This document shows, in pieces, positions 7,956 to 15,473 of a stretch of DNA of 23,413 nt (positions are counted from its first letter, which is position 1; each line of letters begins with the position of its first letter). The position numbers were made by a program, and so were the translations under genes. The notes beneath the pieces were generated by a model that searched no databases, was not told the origin of the DNA, and was given only the letters and a program-made list of their open reading frames with translations. The stretch covers positions 1 through 23,413 of the forward strand of contig CALCJE010000198.1 in the NCBI GenBank assembly GCA_937965665.1, written 5' to 3'. Source of the stretch: an uncultured Bacteroidales bacterium. GTDB taxonomy: Bacteria; Bacteroidota; Bacteroidia; Bacteroidales; UBA4417.

Positions 7956-8543
7956 TTATTTTTTAGGAAGCAAATCATCCAGTTGTTGCTCTAATCCGTC
8001 ATAAACAGCGTCAGGTTTCGCTCCCATGGCATCAAATGTTTTGCTTGCAAAGCTGCGCATGGTTGCGGCCAGTACTATGTCGAGAATTTCGACGTCATTG
8101 AAATCCAATTCTCGCAACGCATCAATATCAGTTTGTGATATTTCATTGGCGTTACGTATAATTTTCTGTGCGAACTCCATCATTGCGATCTCGTCTTTTT
8201 CCAATCCGGCATCATGAAAATTTATCAGAATCCTACGCAATTGATCCACGCTTACTCCATTTTTCATCAGTATTGTCCCATGAGCAAGCAGGCAATATCT
8301 GCAATCTAATGCCATTGCAGCCGCAAAAGTGATCAACTCATAATACCTCAATCTCAGATTTTTACGAATGCTTACCTGAAGGGTTCGCCAGGCTTCCAGT
8401 ACTTCAGGGCGTAGACTGAAAACTTTAGCGTGGTTGGGAACGTATCCCAAACTCTTTTGGTCTCCATCATAAATCTCTCGGAGCTTTCCCTCAGCTTCTG
8501 TCTCCGCAATGGTTTCAATAAACATAATCTTCTCCATTTTCAT
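7956..8543 (-). CDS. AhpD-like peroxidase-related enzyme (carboxymuconolactone decarboxylase fold)
   Basis: This 195-residue protein carries the AhpD-type redox centre DCRYCLLAHG, with Cys81, Cys84 and His88 forming the CxxC-xxxH proton-relay motif typical of AhpD and uncharacterized peroxidase-related enzymes. The preceding LRLRYYELITFAAAMAL helix and the following GVSVDQLRRI and DVEILDIVLAATMRSFA segments also fit. Such proteins act as cytoplasmic disulfide reductases or peroxidases. The length is usual for the family. The start is ambiguous between Met1 and Met3. It is a single gene with a 170-nt gap to the SRPBCC gene downstream. Confidence 0.8.
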   Translation of the reverse strand: MKMEKIMFIETIAETEAEGKLREIYDGDQKSLGYVPNHAKVFSLRPEVLEAWRTLQVSIRKNLRLRYYELITFAAAMALDCRYCLLAHGTILMKNGVSVDQLRRILINFHDAGLEKDEIAMMEFAQKIIRNANEISQTDIDALRELDFNDVEILDIVLAATMRSFASKTFDAMGAKPDAVYDGLEQQLDDLLPKK

Positions 8544-8732
8544 TTGAATTTAAAACTTGCGATCCATTTTGGCCAAATGTTTATAGCTAAAGAATCGTTT
8601 TGATGTGGTTTTTAAGTTGTTACCTAATCAGGAAATAGTAACAAATACAGTAAAAATAAGTTTTTGGAATAAAAATGAAAAATACTGAATAATCGAAAAT
8701 AGTTCTACCCCCATGACTTTTCTCCACCCTAT

Positions 8733-8752
8733 GGCGTTGATCTGTAATCTCT
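8733..8752 (+). repeat. Degenerate REP-like copy, type B
   Basis: GGCGTTGATCTGTAATCTCT resembles the start and apex of the better copy at 8860-8882 (GGCGCTGATTTGTAATCAGT) but has lost its pairing. I read it as a decayed copy of the same element. Confidence 0.3.
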
Positions 8753-8850
8753 GTTTACAATTTCATTGTCCAGCATGGTTTGCTTCATCTGAAAATCATA
8801 CGAACCGGTCATTCCTCACTATACCTACCATAGGAAAAGCGGGTTTGTCG

Positions 8851-8882
8851 TCCCTCGCTGGCGCTGATTTGTAATCAGTGCC
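8851..8882 (+). repeat. REP-like palindrome, type B
   Basis: After the guide-like TCCCTCGCT, GGCGCTGATT (8860-8869) pairs with AATCAGTGCC (8873-8882) across a TGT loop, giving nine Watson-Crick pairs and one G.T. The layout and the apical TTTGTAA are shared with the type A copies at 6959-7020, although the stems differ. It lies in the 642-bp gene-free gap 8544-9185. Confidence 0.5.
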
Positions 8883-8906
8883 GGTATAATTTCCCTTCCT
8901 CAATTA

Positions 8907-8946
8907 CATTTTCAAATTATCGCATTTCCACATTACCACATTACCT
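8907..8946 (+). repeat. Short tandem CATTNCCA repeats
   Basis: CATTTCCA, CATTACCA and CATTACCT follow each other directly at 8923-8946, preceded by the related CATTTTCAA at 8907-8915. This simple repeat lies in gene-free DNA between the type B REP-like element and the hemerythrin gene promoter. No coding potential is seen. Confidence 0.45.
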
Positions 8947-9112
8947 AAGCTGGGGCTTCACCCGACGGGGTAGCCTAAAATGTACGATAATATGAGCCTC
9001 TTGATGGCGCATTCTATGAGTAGTTACAGAACAATCTCCGAATTTCCTGCGTTTACGCTCTCTCGTTATTTGCTGTTTTCAAATGCCTGAATCTTCCTTT
9101 TCGTTATCTGAA

Positions 9113-9141
9113 TTGATAAATTACCCTGTTCACTATTTTTG
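9113..9141 (+). promoter_or_regulatory. Near-consensus Bacteroidota promoter for the DUF438 gene
   Basis: TTG (9113-9115), an 18-nt spacer and TATTTTTG (9134-9141) match the full TTG-N(17-23)-TAnnTTTG consensus, 44 nt upstream of the start at 9186. With the leftward promoter at 46-75 it is one of the two best promoters in the window. Confidence 0.65.
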
Positions 9142-9185
9142 CACTCTTTTTGGATACCTTTACAGTCAGCAACCGATTCTAATTT

Positions 9186-10394
9186 ATGTCAGAATTTATA
9201 AACAACAGTGAAAACCGGATAACCGGTTTAACAGATTTTGCAAGGGGTTTGATCAATGGAGAAAATGGCTTGAAACTAGTAGAAAAATACAAGCCTTTAA
9301 TCGATACTGTTACCGACAGGGAAACCATGCTGGTACTTGATAATCTCTTGCTCGAAGATATCCCCTTCGAAAAGGTAAAAATGAATGTGGGTAAAATTAT
9401 CAATATCTTTTACAAATCGCTCAAAAACCACCAATGGGAAAAACCCGGCGAAGGGCATTTCCTTTTCTACCTGATGCTCGAAAACAGGGAAGTTGAGAAG
9501 ATAATGCATCAACTTAAGTCAGTTGTTAAATTATACTTCAATACCGAAATTATTGCAAAAGATTCACTGGTTTCAGAACTTAAAGACCTCATCACCAAAC
9601 TCAGGGAATACGAAAGTCATTACATCAAAAAAGAAAATATCCTGTTTCCATATATCGAAAAAACGTTTCCGCAGTATCGCTGCCTCCAGTTGATGTGGTC
9701 TTTTCATGATGATTTCAGGCTAATCACCAAAAGCCTACTTCATTTACTGGAACAGGAGACTATTGACAATGAGAGTTTAAACAAAGAAATCGGGCGGCTT
9801 TTCTTTGTTGTATTGCCAATAATTTTCCGCGAAGAACAAATAATATTTCCGTTAGCCAGTAAGTCTATTCCGGATGAAAAATCGGCCGATATGCTCGCTC
9901 AAAGCCAGGAAATAGGCTGGTGCTATATCCAGCCACCCACCAGTTACAAAACAGTTACAGATAAGACCCAGCAAAATATGAATGGAAAAATTAATCTCGG
10001 AACAGGAGTTCTAATCCCGGAACAAATAATTTTAATGCTCGAAAGCCTTCCTGTCGACATCACTTATGTTGATGATAACGATGAGGTTTGTTATTTTTCA
10101 GGTGCCAAACATCGCATATTTTCGCGCACAAATGAGATTATTGGTCGTAAAGTACAGGACTGTCATCCCCGCGACAGCGTTTACCAAGTAAATAAAATCA
10201 TAGCTGCATTTCGTAATAAAGAAAAAGACCATGCTGATTTTTGGATCATGGTCCGTAACAGGTTTGTACATATACGATATTTTGCCCTTTACGATGATAC
10301 TGGCATTTATAAGGGAACAATCGAAGTGAGCCAGGACATCACTGACATCAGGTCATTGAAAGGTGAACGGAGATTATTGGATTGGACGGAATAA
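9186..10394 (+). CDS. DUF438 - hemerythrin - PAS protein
   Basis: This 402-residue cytoplasmic protein has three regions. The N-terminal DUF438 domain spans about 11-80. A hemerythrin HHE-type four-helix region (about 85-225) carries candidate iron ligands H91, H145, E150, H174 and E216/E217. A C-terminal PAS domain (about 285-385) contains VDITYVDDNDEVCYFSGAKH, then IIGRKVQDCHP, FVHIRYFALYDDTG and EVSQDIT. The order is that of the known DUF438-containing family. Non-haem di-iron hemerythrin domains bind O2 or NO, and the PAS domain may sense a second ligand. There is no output domain (kinase, GGDEF or DNA-binding), so signalling, if any, would be through protein contacts. It stands alone behind its own strong promoter. 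The domain call is sure; the ligand is inferred. Confidence 0.85.
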   Translation: MSEFINNSENRITGLTDFARGLINGENGLKLVEKYKPLIDTVTDRETMLVLDNLLLEDIPFEKVKMNVGKIINIFYKSLKNHQWEKPGEGHFLFYLMLENREVEKIMHQLKSVVKLYFNTEIIAKDSLVSELKDLITKLREYESHYIKKENILFPYIEKTFPQYRCLQLMWSFHDDFRLITKSLLHLLEQETIDNESLNKEIGRLFFVVLPIIFREEQIIFPLASKSIPDEKSADMLAQSQEIGWCYIQPPTSYKTVTDKTQQNMNGKINLGTGVLIPEQIILMLESLPVDITYVDDNDEVCYFSGAKHRIFSRTNEIIGRKVQDCHPRDSVYQVNKIIAAFRNKEKDHADFWIMVRNRFVHIRYFALYDDTGIYKGTIEVSQDITDIRSLKGERRLLDWTE

Positions 10395-10439
10395 TACAGT
10401 CCTAAATTTATAAACCGTTAGCAGAAGAAATAGCCCCCT

Positions 10440-10612
10440 ATTAAGGGACAAGCTATGATTGGAATAAATCACTAACCGAAGATGGCAGTATGACTAACCA
10501 TGCGAACTTCTAACCCTCCGAAAAATTCGGTGAAAACTTATGAAATAAGCAAGTTGTGAGTAACCTGGCGAACAAAGTGGAGCTGTATCAAGTGCGAAGC
10601 GACAACCCATAC
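10440..10612 (+). ncRNA. Structured segment, possible group II intron 5' fragment
   Basis: This gene-free stretch between the hemerythrin gene and aspA is compositionally unlike its surroundings and rich in short hairpins: CCGAA/TTCGG (10518-10530), CTTAT/ATAAG (10537-10549) and GTTGT/ACAAC (about 10553-10606). Runs such as AACCATGCGAACTTCTAACC and GTAACCTGGCGAACAAAG recall domain I of Bacteroidota group II introns. No intron-encoded reverse transcriptase and no domain V are present, so it would be a dead fragment. The identification is from memory of similar sequences and is tentative. Bases 10613-10790 show nothing further. Confidence 0.35.
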
Positions 10613-10790
10613 CATAGTAATAAAAAAAACAATTCCACAAGGTAGCCACATCCCACAAATTGAAGAACACTGAAAAAACAACTATTCTTCTTTCCAGAAT
10701 TAGCCGAGCAGGCCCAATTCATTAATGCAGTGCCCTTCAAATATTATAACTGCCATAATTACCAGTTTAAAACATATAAACATTTAAATT

Positions 10791-12197
10791 TTAGCGGGTT
10801 ATAAATTTAGGATCAATCAGGTTTTCAAACGAAAATATTTCATCCCACTTTTCCTGTGTAACATATTTATGCTCACGCACTGCCAACTGCCGGATAGATT
10901 TCCCTGTTTTTAAGGCCTCAGCGGCTATTGAGGCACTCTTTTCGTATCCCAGTACCGGGTTCAGGAGCGTTACTATCCCGATTGAATTTAGCACCATATT
11001 CCTTGTAATACTTTCGTTAGCTGTTATACCCATGATACATTTCTCGCGCAGCGTATCCAATGCACGCATCATAAAAGTGATTGAAGTGAAAAGCGAAAAA
11101 GCTATAACCGGTTCCATTACATTCAGTTGCAACTGTCCCGCTTCGGCAGCCATGGTAATGGTTACATCTGCCCCTATAACATAGAATGCTGTCTGGTTTA
11201 CCATCTCAGGTATTACAGGGTTTACTTTGCCAGGCATTATGGATGAACCGGGTTGCATGGGAGGCAGGTTAATCTCATTAAACCCACAACGTGGCCCTGA
11301 CGAAAGTAACCTGAGATCGTTACATATTTTCGAAATTTTAATCGCTGTTCTTTTCAGTACCCCCGAAAGCATAACATATGCCCCTGTGTCAACCGTGGCT
11401 TCAATTAAATTATGCGCAATTTTTAACTTCAGTCCGGTGATGTCGCATAAGTGTTTTGTGCAAACTTCGGCAAAGTCCTTTGGCGCGTTCACTCCTGTGC
11501 CTATAGCTGTTGCGCCCATGTTAATTTCCGAAAGCAACCCCTTAGTATCTTCAATACGCAATAATTCCTCCCGTAATGTTACTGCATAGGCAATAAATTC
11601 ATCGCCAAGGCTCATTGGGACAGCATCCTGCAATTGAGTACGGCCCATTTTTAATACATTAATAAACTCCAATCCCTTTGCTTCAAATGCATCAGCGAGT
11701 TTAGCTATTACTGCCTCATAGGCTGCCAACTTGTTCAACAACGCTATACGAACCGCAGTAGGGTACGCATCGTTGGTTGACTGTGAGCAGTTTACATGCT
11801 TGTTGGGATGGCAAAATTCGTATTCGCCTTTTTTCCTCCCCATCATTTCAAGGGCAATATTGGCAATTACTTCGTTTGCATTCATGTTTACCGAAGTACC
11901 TGCGCCTCCTTGAATTAAATCGGTTAAAAATTCGTTATTAAATTCACCGGCAATTACCCTGTCCGATGCTTTGATAATATACTCTGCAAAATGTTCATCA
12001 AAAACTCCTAAATCGCGGTTGGCCATTGCGGCTCCTTTTTTTACATATCCTAAAGCCGCAACCAACAACGGTTCTGACATAATGGGAACCCCAGTGATGT
12101 GAAAATTTTCCATTCCGCGAAAGGTTTGAATTCCGTAATAAGCATTTTTAGGAATTTCGAGGTCTCCTAAAAAGTCGTGTTCTTTCCTTGTATTCAT
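10791..12197 (-). CDS. aspA: Aspartate ammonia-lyase (aspartase)
   Basis: AspA reversibly deaminates L-aspartate to fumarate and ammonia in the cytoplasm. It links amino-acid use to fumarate respiration or the TCA branch. The 468-residue length is typical. Diagnostic blocks are GGAGTSVNMNANEVIAN (97-113), NCSQSTNDAYPTAVR (136-150), MGRTQLQDAVPMSLG (184-198) and the superfamily signature GSSIMPGKVNP (317-327), the mobile loop holding the catalytic Ser318. Conserved TSxNMNxNE and SQSTND-A distinguish aspartase from fumarase only moderately, but the overall sequence fits aspartase best. It appears monocistronic, with a 193-nt gap to the next minus-strand gene. No TAnnTTTG was found directly upstream. 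Confidence 0.92.
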   Translation of the reverse strand: MNTRKEHDFLGDLEIPKNAYYGIQTFRGMENFHITGVPIMSEPLLVAALGYVKKGAAMANRDLGVFDEHFAEYIIKASDRVIAGEFNNEFLTDLIQGGAGTSVNMNANEVIANIALEMMGRKKGEYEFCHPNKHVNCSQSTNDAYPTAVRIALLNKLAAYEAVIAKLADAFEAKGLEFINVLKMGRTQLQDAVPMSLGDEFIAYAVTLREELLRIEDTKGLLSEINMGATAIGTGVNAPKDFAEVCTKHLCDITGLKLKIAHNLIEATVDTGAYVMLSGVLKRTAIKISKICNDLRLLSSGPRCGFNEINLPPMQPGSSIMPGKVNPVIPEMVNQTAFYVIGADVTITMAAEAGQLQLNVMEPVIAFSLFTSITFMMRALDTLREKCIMGITANESITRNMVLNSIGIVTLLNPVLGYEKSASIAAEALKTGKSIRQLAVREHKYVTQEKWDEIFSFENLIDPKFITR

Positions 12198-12389
12198 GTT
12201 CTTTATTTTGATTTTAGTTGTATGATTGTTCTTTATCCCTGCGAATCAGGATCAGAATTTTAATTCTTTTGTTTCCACACGAGTCCTTCATAGTTAGTAA
12301 CCCGCGTGATATAAATTTTTCAGAAGACAGGTAATTTCATACAGTTGTGATGGCCGATTGCCTGCAACATGATGTGTTGACGTAAATTC

Positions 12390-12740
12390 TTAAGTAAAAT
12401 CAGGCATATCAGCCATATTATACATTTCATTATAAGGGGCATGTGAATATGTGTTTCTGATTTTACCGGGCCTTGCCTTAAAATTATTTACCGGAGGCTT
12501 TATCTGTGAATCAAGCCTGTTTTTAGGCGCTATTGTGCTTTCTGACCAGAATATCTCTTTATCAAGCAGTGAAACTATCTCTTGAAACCGATCATTTTTA
12601 TTGTCATTGCTGGCTTCACTTATCACGTCAAAATTTAAACCATCAGGCTTATTGCTGGCGGCAATAGTTTTTTTCGCAGCTGACCTTCGCTTTTCTGTTT
12701 TCATAATTTCAGGATTTTGTAGATTCATAAGTATTGTCAC
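12390..12740 (-). CDS. Small unknown protein in the regulator's predicted regulon
   Basis: I do not recognise this 116-residue protein. It is hydrophilic, without a signal peptide or membrane helix. The N-terminus is Lys/Arg-rich (KTEKRRSAAKK, about 14-24), the middle has a predicted helix (FQEIVSLLDKEIFW, about 52-65), and the tail is Tyr/Met-rich (YNEMYNMADMPDFT). Met5 and Met13 are alternative starts. It is divergent from the response regulator gene. Its promoter region carries the triple TTTTAATC-type repeats also seen before the envelope gene pair at 15474, so it is probably controlled by that two-component system. The leader from the -7 element is about 60 nt, which supports the ORF being real. 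Confidence 0.6.
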   Translation of the reverse strand: MTILMNLQNPEIMKTEKRRSAAKKTIAASNKPDGLNFDVISEASNDNKNDRFQEIVSLLDKEIFWSESTIAPKNRLDSQIKPPVNNFKARPGKIRNTYSHAPYNEMYNMADMPDFT

Positions 12741-12804
12741 TCTGGCTTTTGTGACAGATTAATTGCATATTAAATCCCTGGCCATTATTATTTTCATTCA
12801 GGCA

Positions 12805-12862
12805 CAAATATATATCTGATCTATACATAGCTGATTAAAAAGGGATTAAAATGGAATTAAAT
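12805..12862 (-). promoter_or_regulatory. Triple 11-bp-repeat operator and promoter, locus 2
   Basis: On the minus strand ATTTAATT, TTTTAATC and TTTTAATC start at 12862, 12851 and 12840, each 11 bp apart. They are followed after 20 nt by the -7 element TATATTTG (12812-12805). No TTG lies at -33. Direct repeats spaced one helical turn are how OmpR/PhoB-family regulators bind. The core TTTTAATCCCTTTTTAATC (19 nt) also occurs exactly at 15200-15218. The site serves the 116-residue gene and might also affect the divergent regulator gene. Confidence 0.65.
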
Positions 12863-13054
12863 CTCAGTTAATCGACTGCTTATGTCTTATAAATATAGAA
12901 TTGCTTACTTTCTGTTTCCCGAAAGTCAAACTTTGAGTTTCTATAAAGTATTTTCGCTTCCGAACAAAAAAGGGTGCAATAGAATAATTTAGCCTGTTCT
13001 CAATTCAATTATGTAATTTTACCTAAACAATTTTACATACTTGCCACAAACCAT

Positions 13055-13732
13055 ATGAACATTCTCATAGTTGAAGATGAACCAAAAGTAGCCACCTTCA
13101 TCAAGAATTGCCTTGAGGAACATCAGTTTACTGCTGAAATAGCGTACGACGGACTGTTGGCAGAACGTATGATTATGCAATACGATTATGATATGTTGAT
13201 ACTGGATGTCATAATTCCGCATATTAATGGTATTGAACTCTGCAGGCGAATTAAATCCGCTAAACCCAATCTTCCCATTTTAATGCTTACGGCTCTTGGT
13301 ACTACCGAAGATAAAATAATTGGCTTTGACGCTGGGGCTGATGACTACCTCGTGAAGCCATTCGAGTTTCGCGAATTACTTGCCCGGATTAAAGCAATAA
13401 GCAAAAGATCTCTTGGAAGGGTATTCTCCGGCAATAAAATTGTTGTAAGCGATCTTGAACTGGATCTCGATAGAAAAATCGCTACCCGGGGTAAAGAAAC
13501 CATAAATCTCACAGCTAAAGAATTTATGTTACTTGAGTACTTAATGCGAAATGAAGGCAGGGTGGTTTCGAGAGTCGATATTGCTGAGAAAGTATGGGAA
13601 ATTAACTTTGATACCGGCACCAATGTTGTAGATGTGTATATTAATATCCTGAGAAAGAAAGTTGATCGTAATTTCCCGAATAAGCTCATCCATACCCGGA
13701 TAGGCATGGGATATATTCTAGAAGAGGAATAG
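13055..13732 (+). CDS. OmpR/PhoB-family response regulator
   Basis: This 225-residue protein is a standard two-domain regulator. The receiver domain (1-115) has the acidic pocket E7/D8/E9, phosphoacceptor Asp51 in LILDVIIPHINGIELC, Thr79 and Lys101 in LVKPF. The winged-helix DNA-binding domain (about 128-224) includes LTAKEFMLLEYLMRNEGRVVS and the recognition-helix region NVVDVYINILRKKVD. It lies 3 nt ahead of the histidine kinase gene, so the two are translated together. The likely targets are the flanking genes, whose promoters share 11-bp direct repeats. The signal cannot be deduced. The closest named group is the CusR/heavy-metal-type regulators, but that is only a general resemblance. 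Confidence 0.9.
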   Translation: MNILIVEDEPKVATFIKNCLEEHQFTAEIAYDGLLAERMIMQYDYDMLILDVIIPHINGIELCRRIKSAKPNLPILMLTALGTTEDKIIGFDAGADDYLVKPFEFRELLARIKAISKRSLGRVFSGNKIVVSDLELDLDRKIATRGKETINLTAKEFMLLEYLMRNEGRVVSRVDIAEKVWEINFDTGTNVVDVYINILRKKVDRNFPNKLIHTRIGMGYILEEE

Positions 13733-13735
13733 TAT

Positions 13736-15109
13736 ATGAATATTCGTTCAAGGCTAACTATCCAGTTTCTTTCCATTGCTACGGCAATTATGATCGTTTC
13801 GTCTGTGGCTGTATATTTACTTTCTGCTCATTACCGCCAGGTTGATTTTTATGAACGATTGAAAAACAAAGCCAGTGTTACCGCACGCTTACTTATTAAA
13901 GTTGATGAAATTGATATCAATCTGCTGCGTAAAATTGAAAATGGTAACCCAATGAGCTTACCTGATGAAAAGGTAATAATCTTTAATTATAAAAACAACA
14001 TTCTTTTCAGTACCGACGAAAACAACGCTATTAAAACAGATATAAGCCTCCTTAATAAAATCCGCCTCGAAGATGAGGTAAAATACAGACAAGGAAAATA
14101 TGAGGTTTTAGGGTTTCTGTACAGTTATAAATACGACCGTTTTGTTATATTGGCAGCGGCAAATGATATTTATGGGAAAAAGAGAATTAATAATCTGGCA
14201 ATCGTTTTAATAATTGTTGTGGCTGTAAGTCTGTTGCTGTTCATGATATCCGGTTGGATATATACCGGCAAGGCTTTGAAACCAATAACACGTATTATTA
14301 AAGAGGTGAATGAAATAAAAATTTCAAGTCTTAATCAAAGACTTCATGAAGGGGAAGGAAAGGACGAACTGGAGCAATTATCACATACATTCAACAATAT
14401 GCTGGATGAAATTGAAGCCGCATTCAAAACGCAGAAAGGTTTTATTGCGAATGCATCGCACGAACTTCGCACACCTTTAACAGCTATTACAGGCCAGCTA
14501 GAATATATTTTAATGAAGCCGCATACTGCCGAAGAATACAAAAACACGCTAAATTCAGTTTTTGAGGATATAAAAAACCTCAATATAGCGTCACAGCGGT
14601 TGCTCCTTTTAGCCCAAACAAGCCGCGATATTTCTGAATCCGCATTTTTACCGGTCAGAATGGATGAAATCATATGGCTGGCATGTGAAGATGCGTTAAG
14701 GTATTCGCCTGATTACAATGTCAAATTCAACATTGACGAATCACTTGATGATGAAACTATGACGGTTGCCGGCGATGAACAGTTATTGAAAATCGCTATC
14801 TACAATTTGATAGAGAACGGCTGTAAATACTCAGATGACCATACTGTTATTGTAAATATCAGGGCTGCGCAGCCCAACGTAATAATTGAGGTTATCGACC
14901 ATGGCATTGGTATGAGCCAGGAAGATATCCGGCAGATTACAACACCGTTTTTCAGGGGCGATAACGTAAGCTCAACCAAAGGAACCGGAATTGGTCATTC
15001 ACTTATCGATAGAATTATAAAAGTACATCATGGTACCATCCAGATCATTTCCGAATTAAACAAAGGAACTCAGATTAATCTTCAACTTCCTTTATATTAT
15101 AAAAAATAG
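13736..15109 (+). CDS. Sensor histidine kinase (HAMP, CusS-like)
   Basis: This 457-residue inner-membrane kinase has transmembrane helices at about 10-30 and 152-175 flanking a periplasmic sensor region of about 120 residues. A HAMP linker (about 177-230), the HisKA domain with phosphoacceptor His242 in NASHELRTPLTA and the ATPase domain follow. The ATPase domain has an N box (NLIENGCKYS, 357-366), G1 DHGIG (388-392), F box PFFRG (404-408) and G2 GTGIGHSL (417-424). All key residues are present. The periplasmic part has no recognisable ligand motif and no His/Met/Cys-rich metal site, which argues against simple copper or silver sensing. It pairs with the response regulator directly upstream. 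Confidence 0.9.
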   Translation: MNIRSRLTIQFLSIATAIMIVSSVAVYLLSAHYRQVDFYERLKNKASVTARLLIKVDEIDINLLRKIENGNPMSLPDEKVIIFNYKNNILFSTDENNAIKTDISLLNKIRLEDEVKYRQGKYEVLGFLYSYKYDRFVILAAANDIYGKKRINNLAIVLIIVVAVSLLLFMISGWIYTGKALKPITRIIKEVNEIKISSLNQRLHEGEGKDELEQLSHTFNNMLDEIEAAFKTQKGFIANASHELRTPLTAITGQLEYILMKPHTAEEYKNTLNSVFEDIKNLNIASQRLLLLAQTSRDISESAFLPVRMDEIIWLACEDALRYSPDYNVKFNIDESLDDETMTVAGDEQLLKIAIYNLIENGCKYSDDHTVIVNIRAAQPNVIIEVIDHGIGMSQEDIRQITTPFFRGDNVSSTKGTGIGHSLIDRIIKVHHGTIQIISELNKGTQINLQLPLYYKK

Positions 15110-15115
15110 TCGCAT

Positions 15116-15134
15116 AATTTCAGTCATTGAAATT
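15116..15134 (+). terminator. Weak hairpin after the kinase gene
   Basis: AATTTCA (15116-15122) pairs with TGAAATT (15128-15134) around a 5-nt loop, 7 nt after the kinase stop and followed by a T-rich stretch. The stem is AT-rich, so termination would be inefficient. Confidence 0.3.
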
Positions 15135-15199
15135 GTCTTTCTATTGCTTTTCATGCACTTTTTATTTTTCTGCAATCTGGAATTATTCCTGATTCCAAA

Positions 15200-15257
15200 T
15201 TTTAATCCCTTTTTAATCTCTTCTTCATCACCTCTTTAACAACTGGTGGTACGTTTG
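15200..15257 (+). promoter_or_regulatory. Triple 11-bp-repeat operator and promoter, locus 1
   Basis: TTTTAATC (15200), TTTTAATC (15211) and TCTTCATC (15222) are spaced by exactly 11 bp and end 20 nt before the -7 element TACGTTTG (15250-15257). The register of repeats to -7 is identical to that at 12862-12805. No TTG is present at -33, which fits an activator-dependent promoter with the regulator covering that position. Transcription would begin near 15264 and give a leader of about 210 nt to the gene at 15474. Confidence 0.65.
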
Positions 15258-15280
15258 CAGCGTATTAATTAAAAAACATT

Positions 15281-15446
15281 GAATATCTGCCACAGCTTAC
15301 CGGAAGCATTCTGTTTTTGTTAAGTGAATGATTTTTTTTACCGTTCAAAAATCATTTAATCTGTCAAAATGCTGAATTAATGTTGAGATGAAGGACTTGT
15401 TACTTTTAGAGATTAAATTGAAAAAGGTAAACTGTGGCGGATATTC
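15281..15446 (+). ncRNA. Structured RNA leader of the envelope gene pair
   Basis: Three nested stems are visible. The outer one pairs 15281-15301 with 15426-15446 (19 Watson-Crick pairs, one G.U, one mismatch in 21). The middle one pairs AGCATT (15305-15310) with AATGCT (15368-15373). The inner hairpin pairs AATGATTTTT (15327-15336) with AAAAATCATT (15347-15356) around a 10-nt loop. About 50 nt (15374-15425) between the middle and outer 3' arms stays free. It lies downstream of the predicted start site and ends 27 nt before the ATG at 15474. It could be a cis-regulatory leader, a separate small RNA or a small non-autonomous mobile element with 21-bp ends. The pairing is seen directly; its role is inferred. 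Confidence 0.5.
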
Positions 15447-15473
15447 TTATAAGCATTTACAAAAATTAAAAGT

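Noticed and set aside
11227..11589. Plus-strand open frame of 120 codons inside aspA
   Set aside because: It is antisense to a well conserved enzyme gene and looks like a mirror of its codons.
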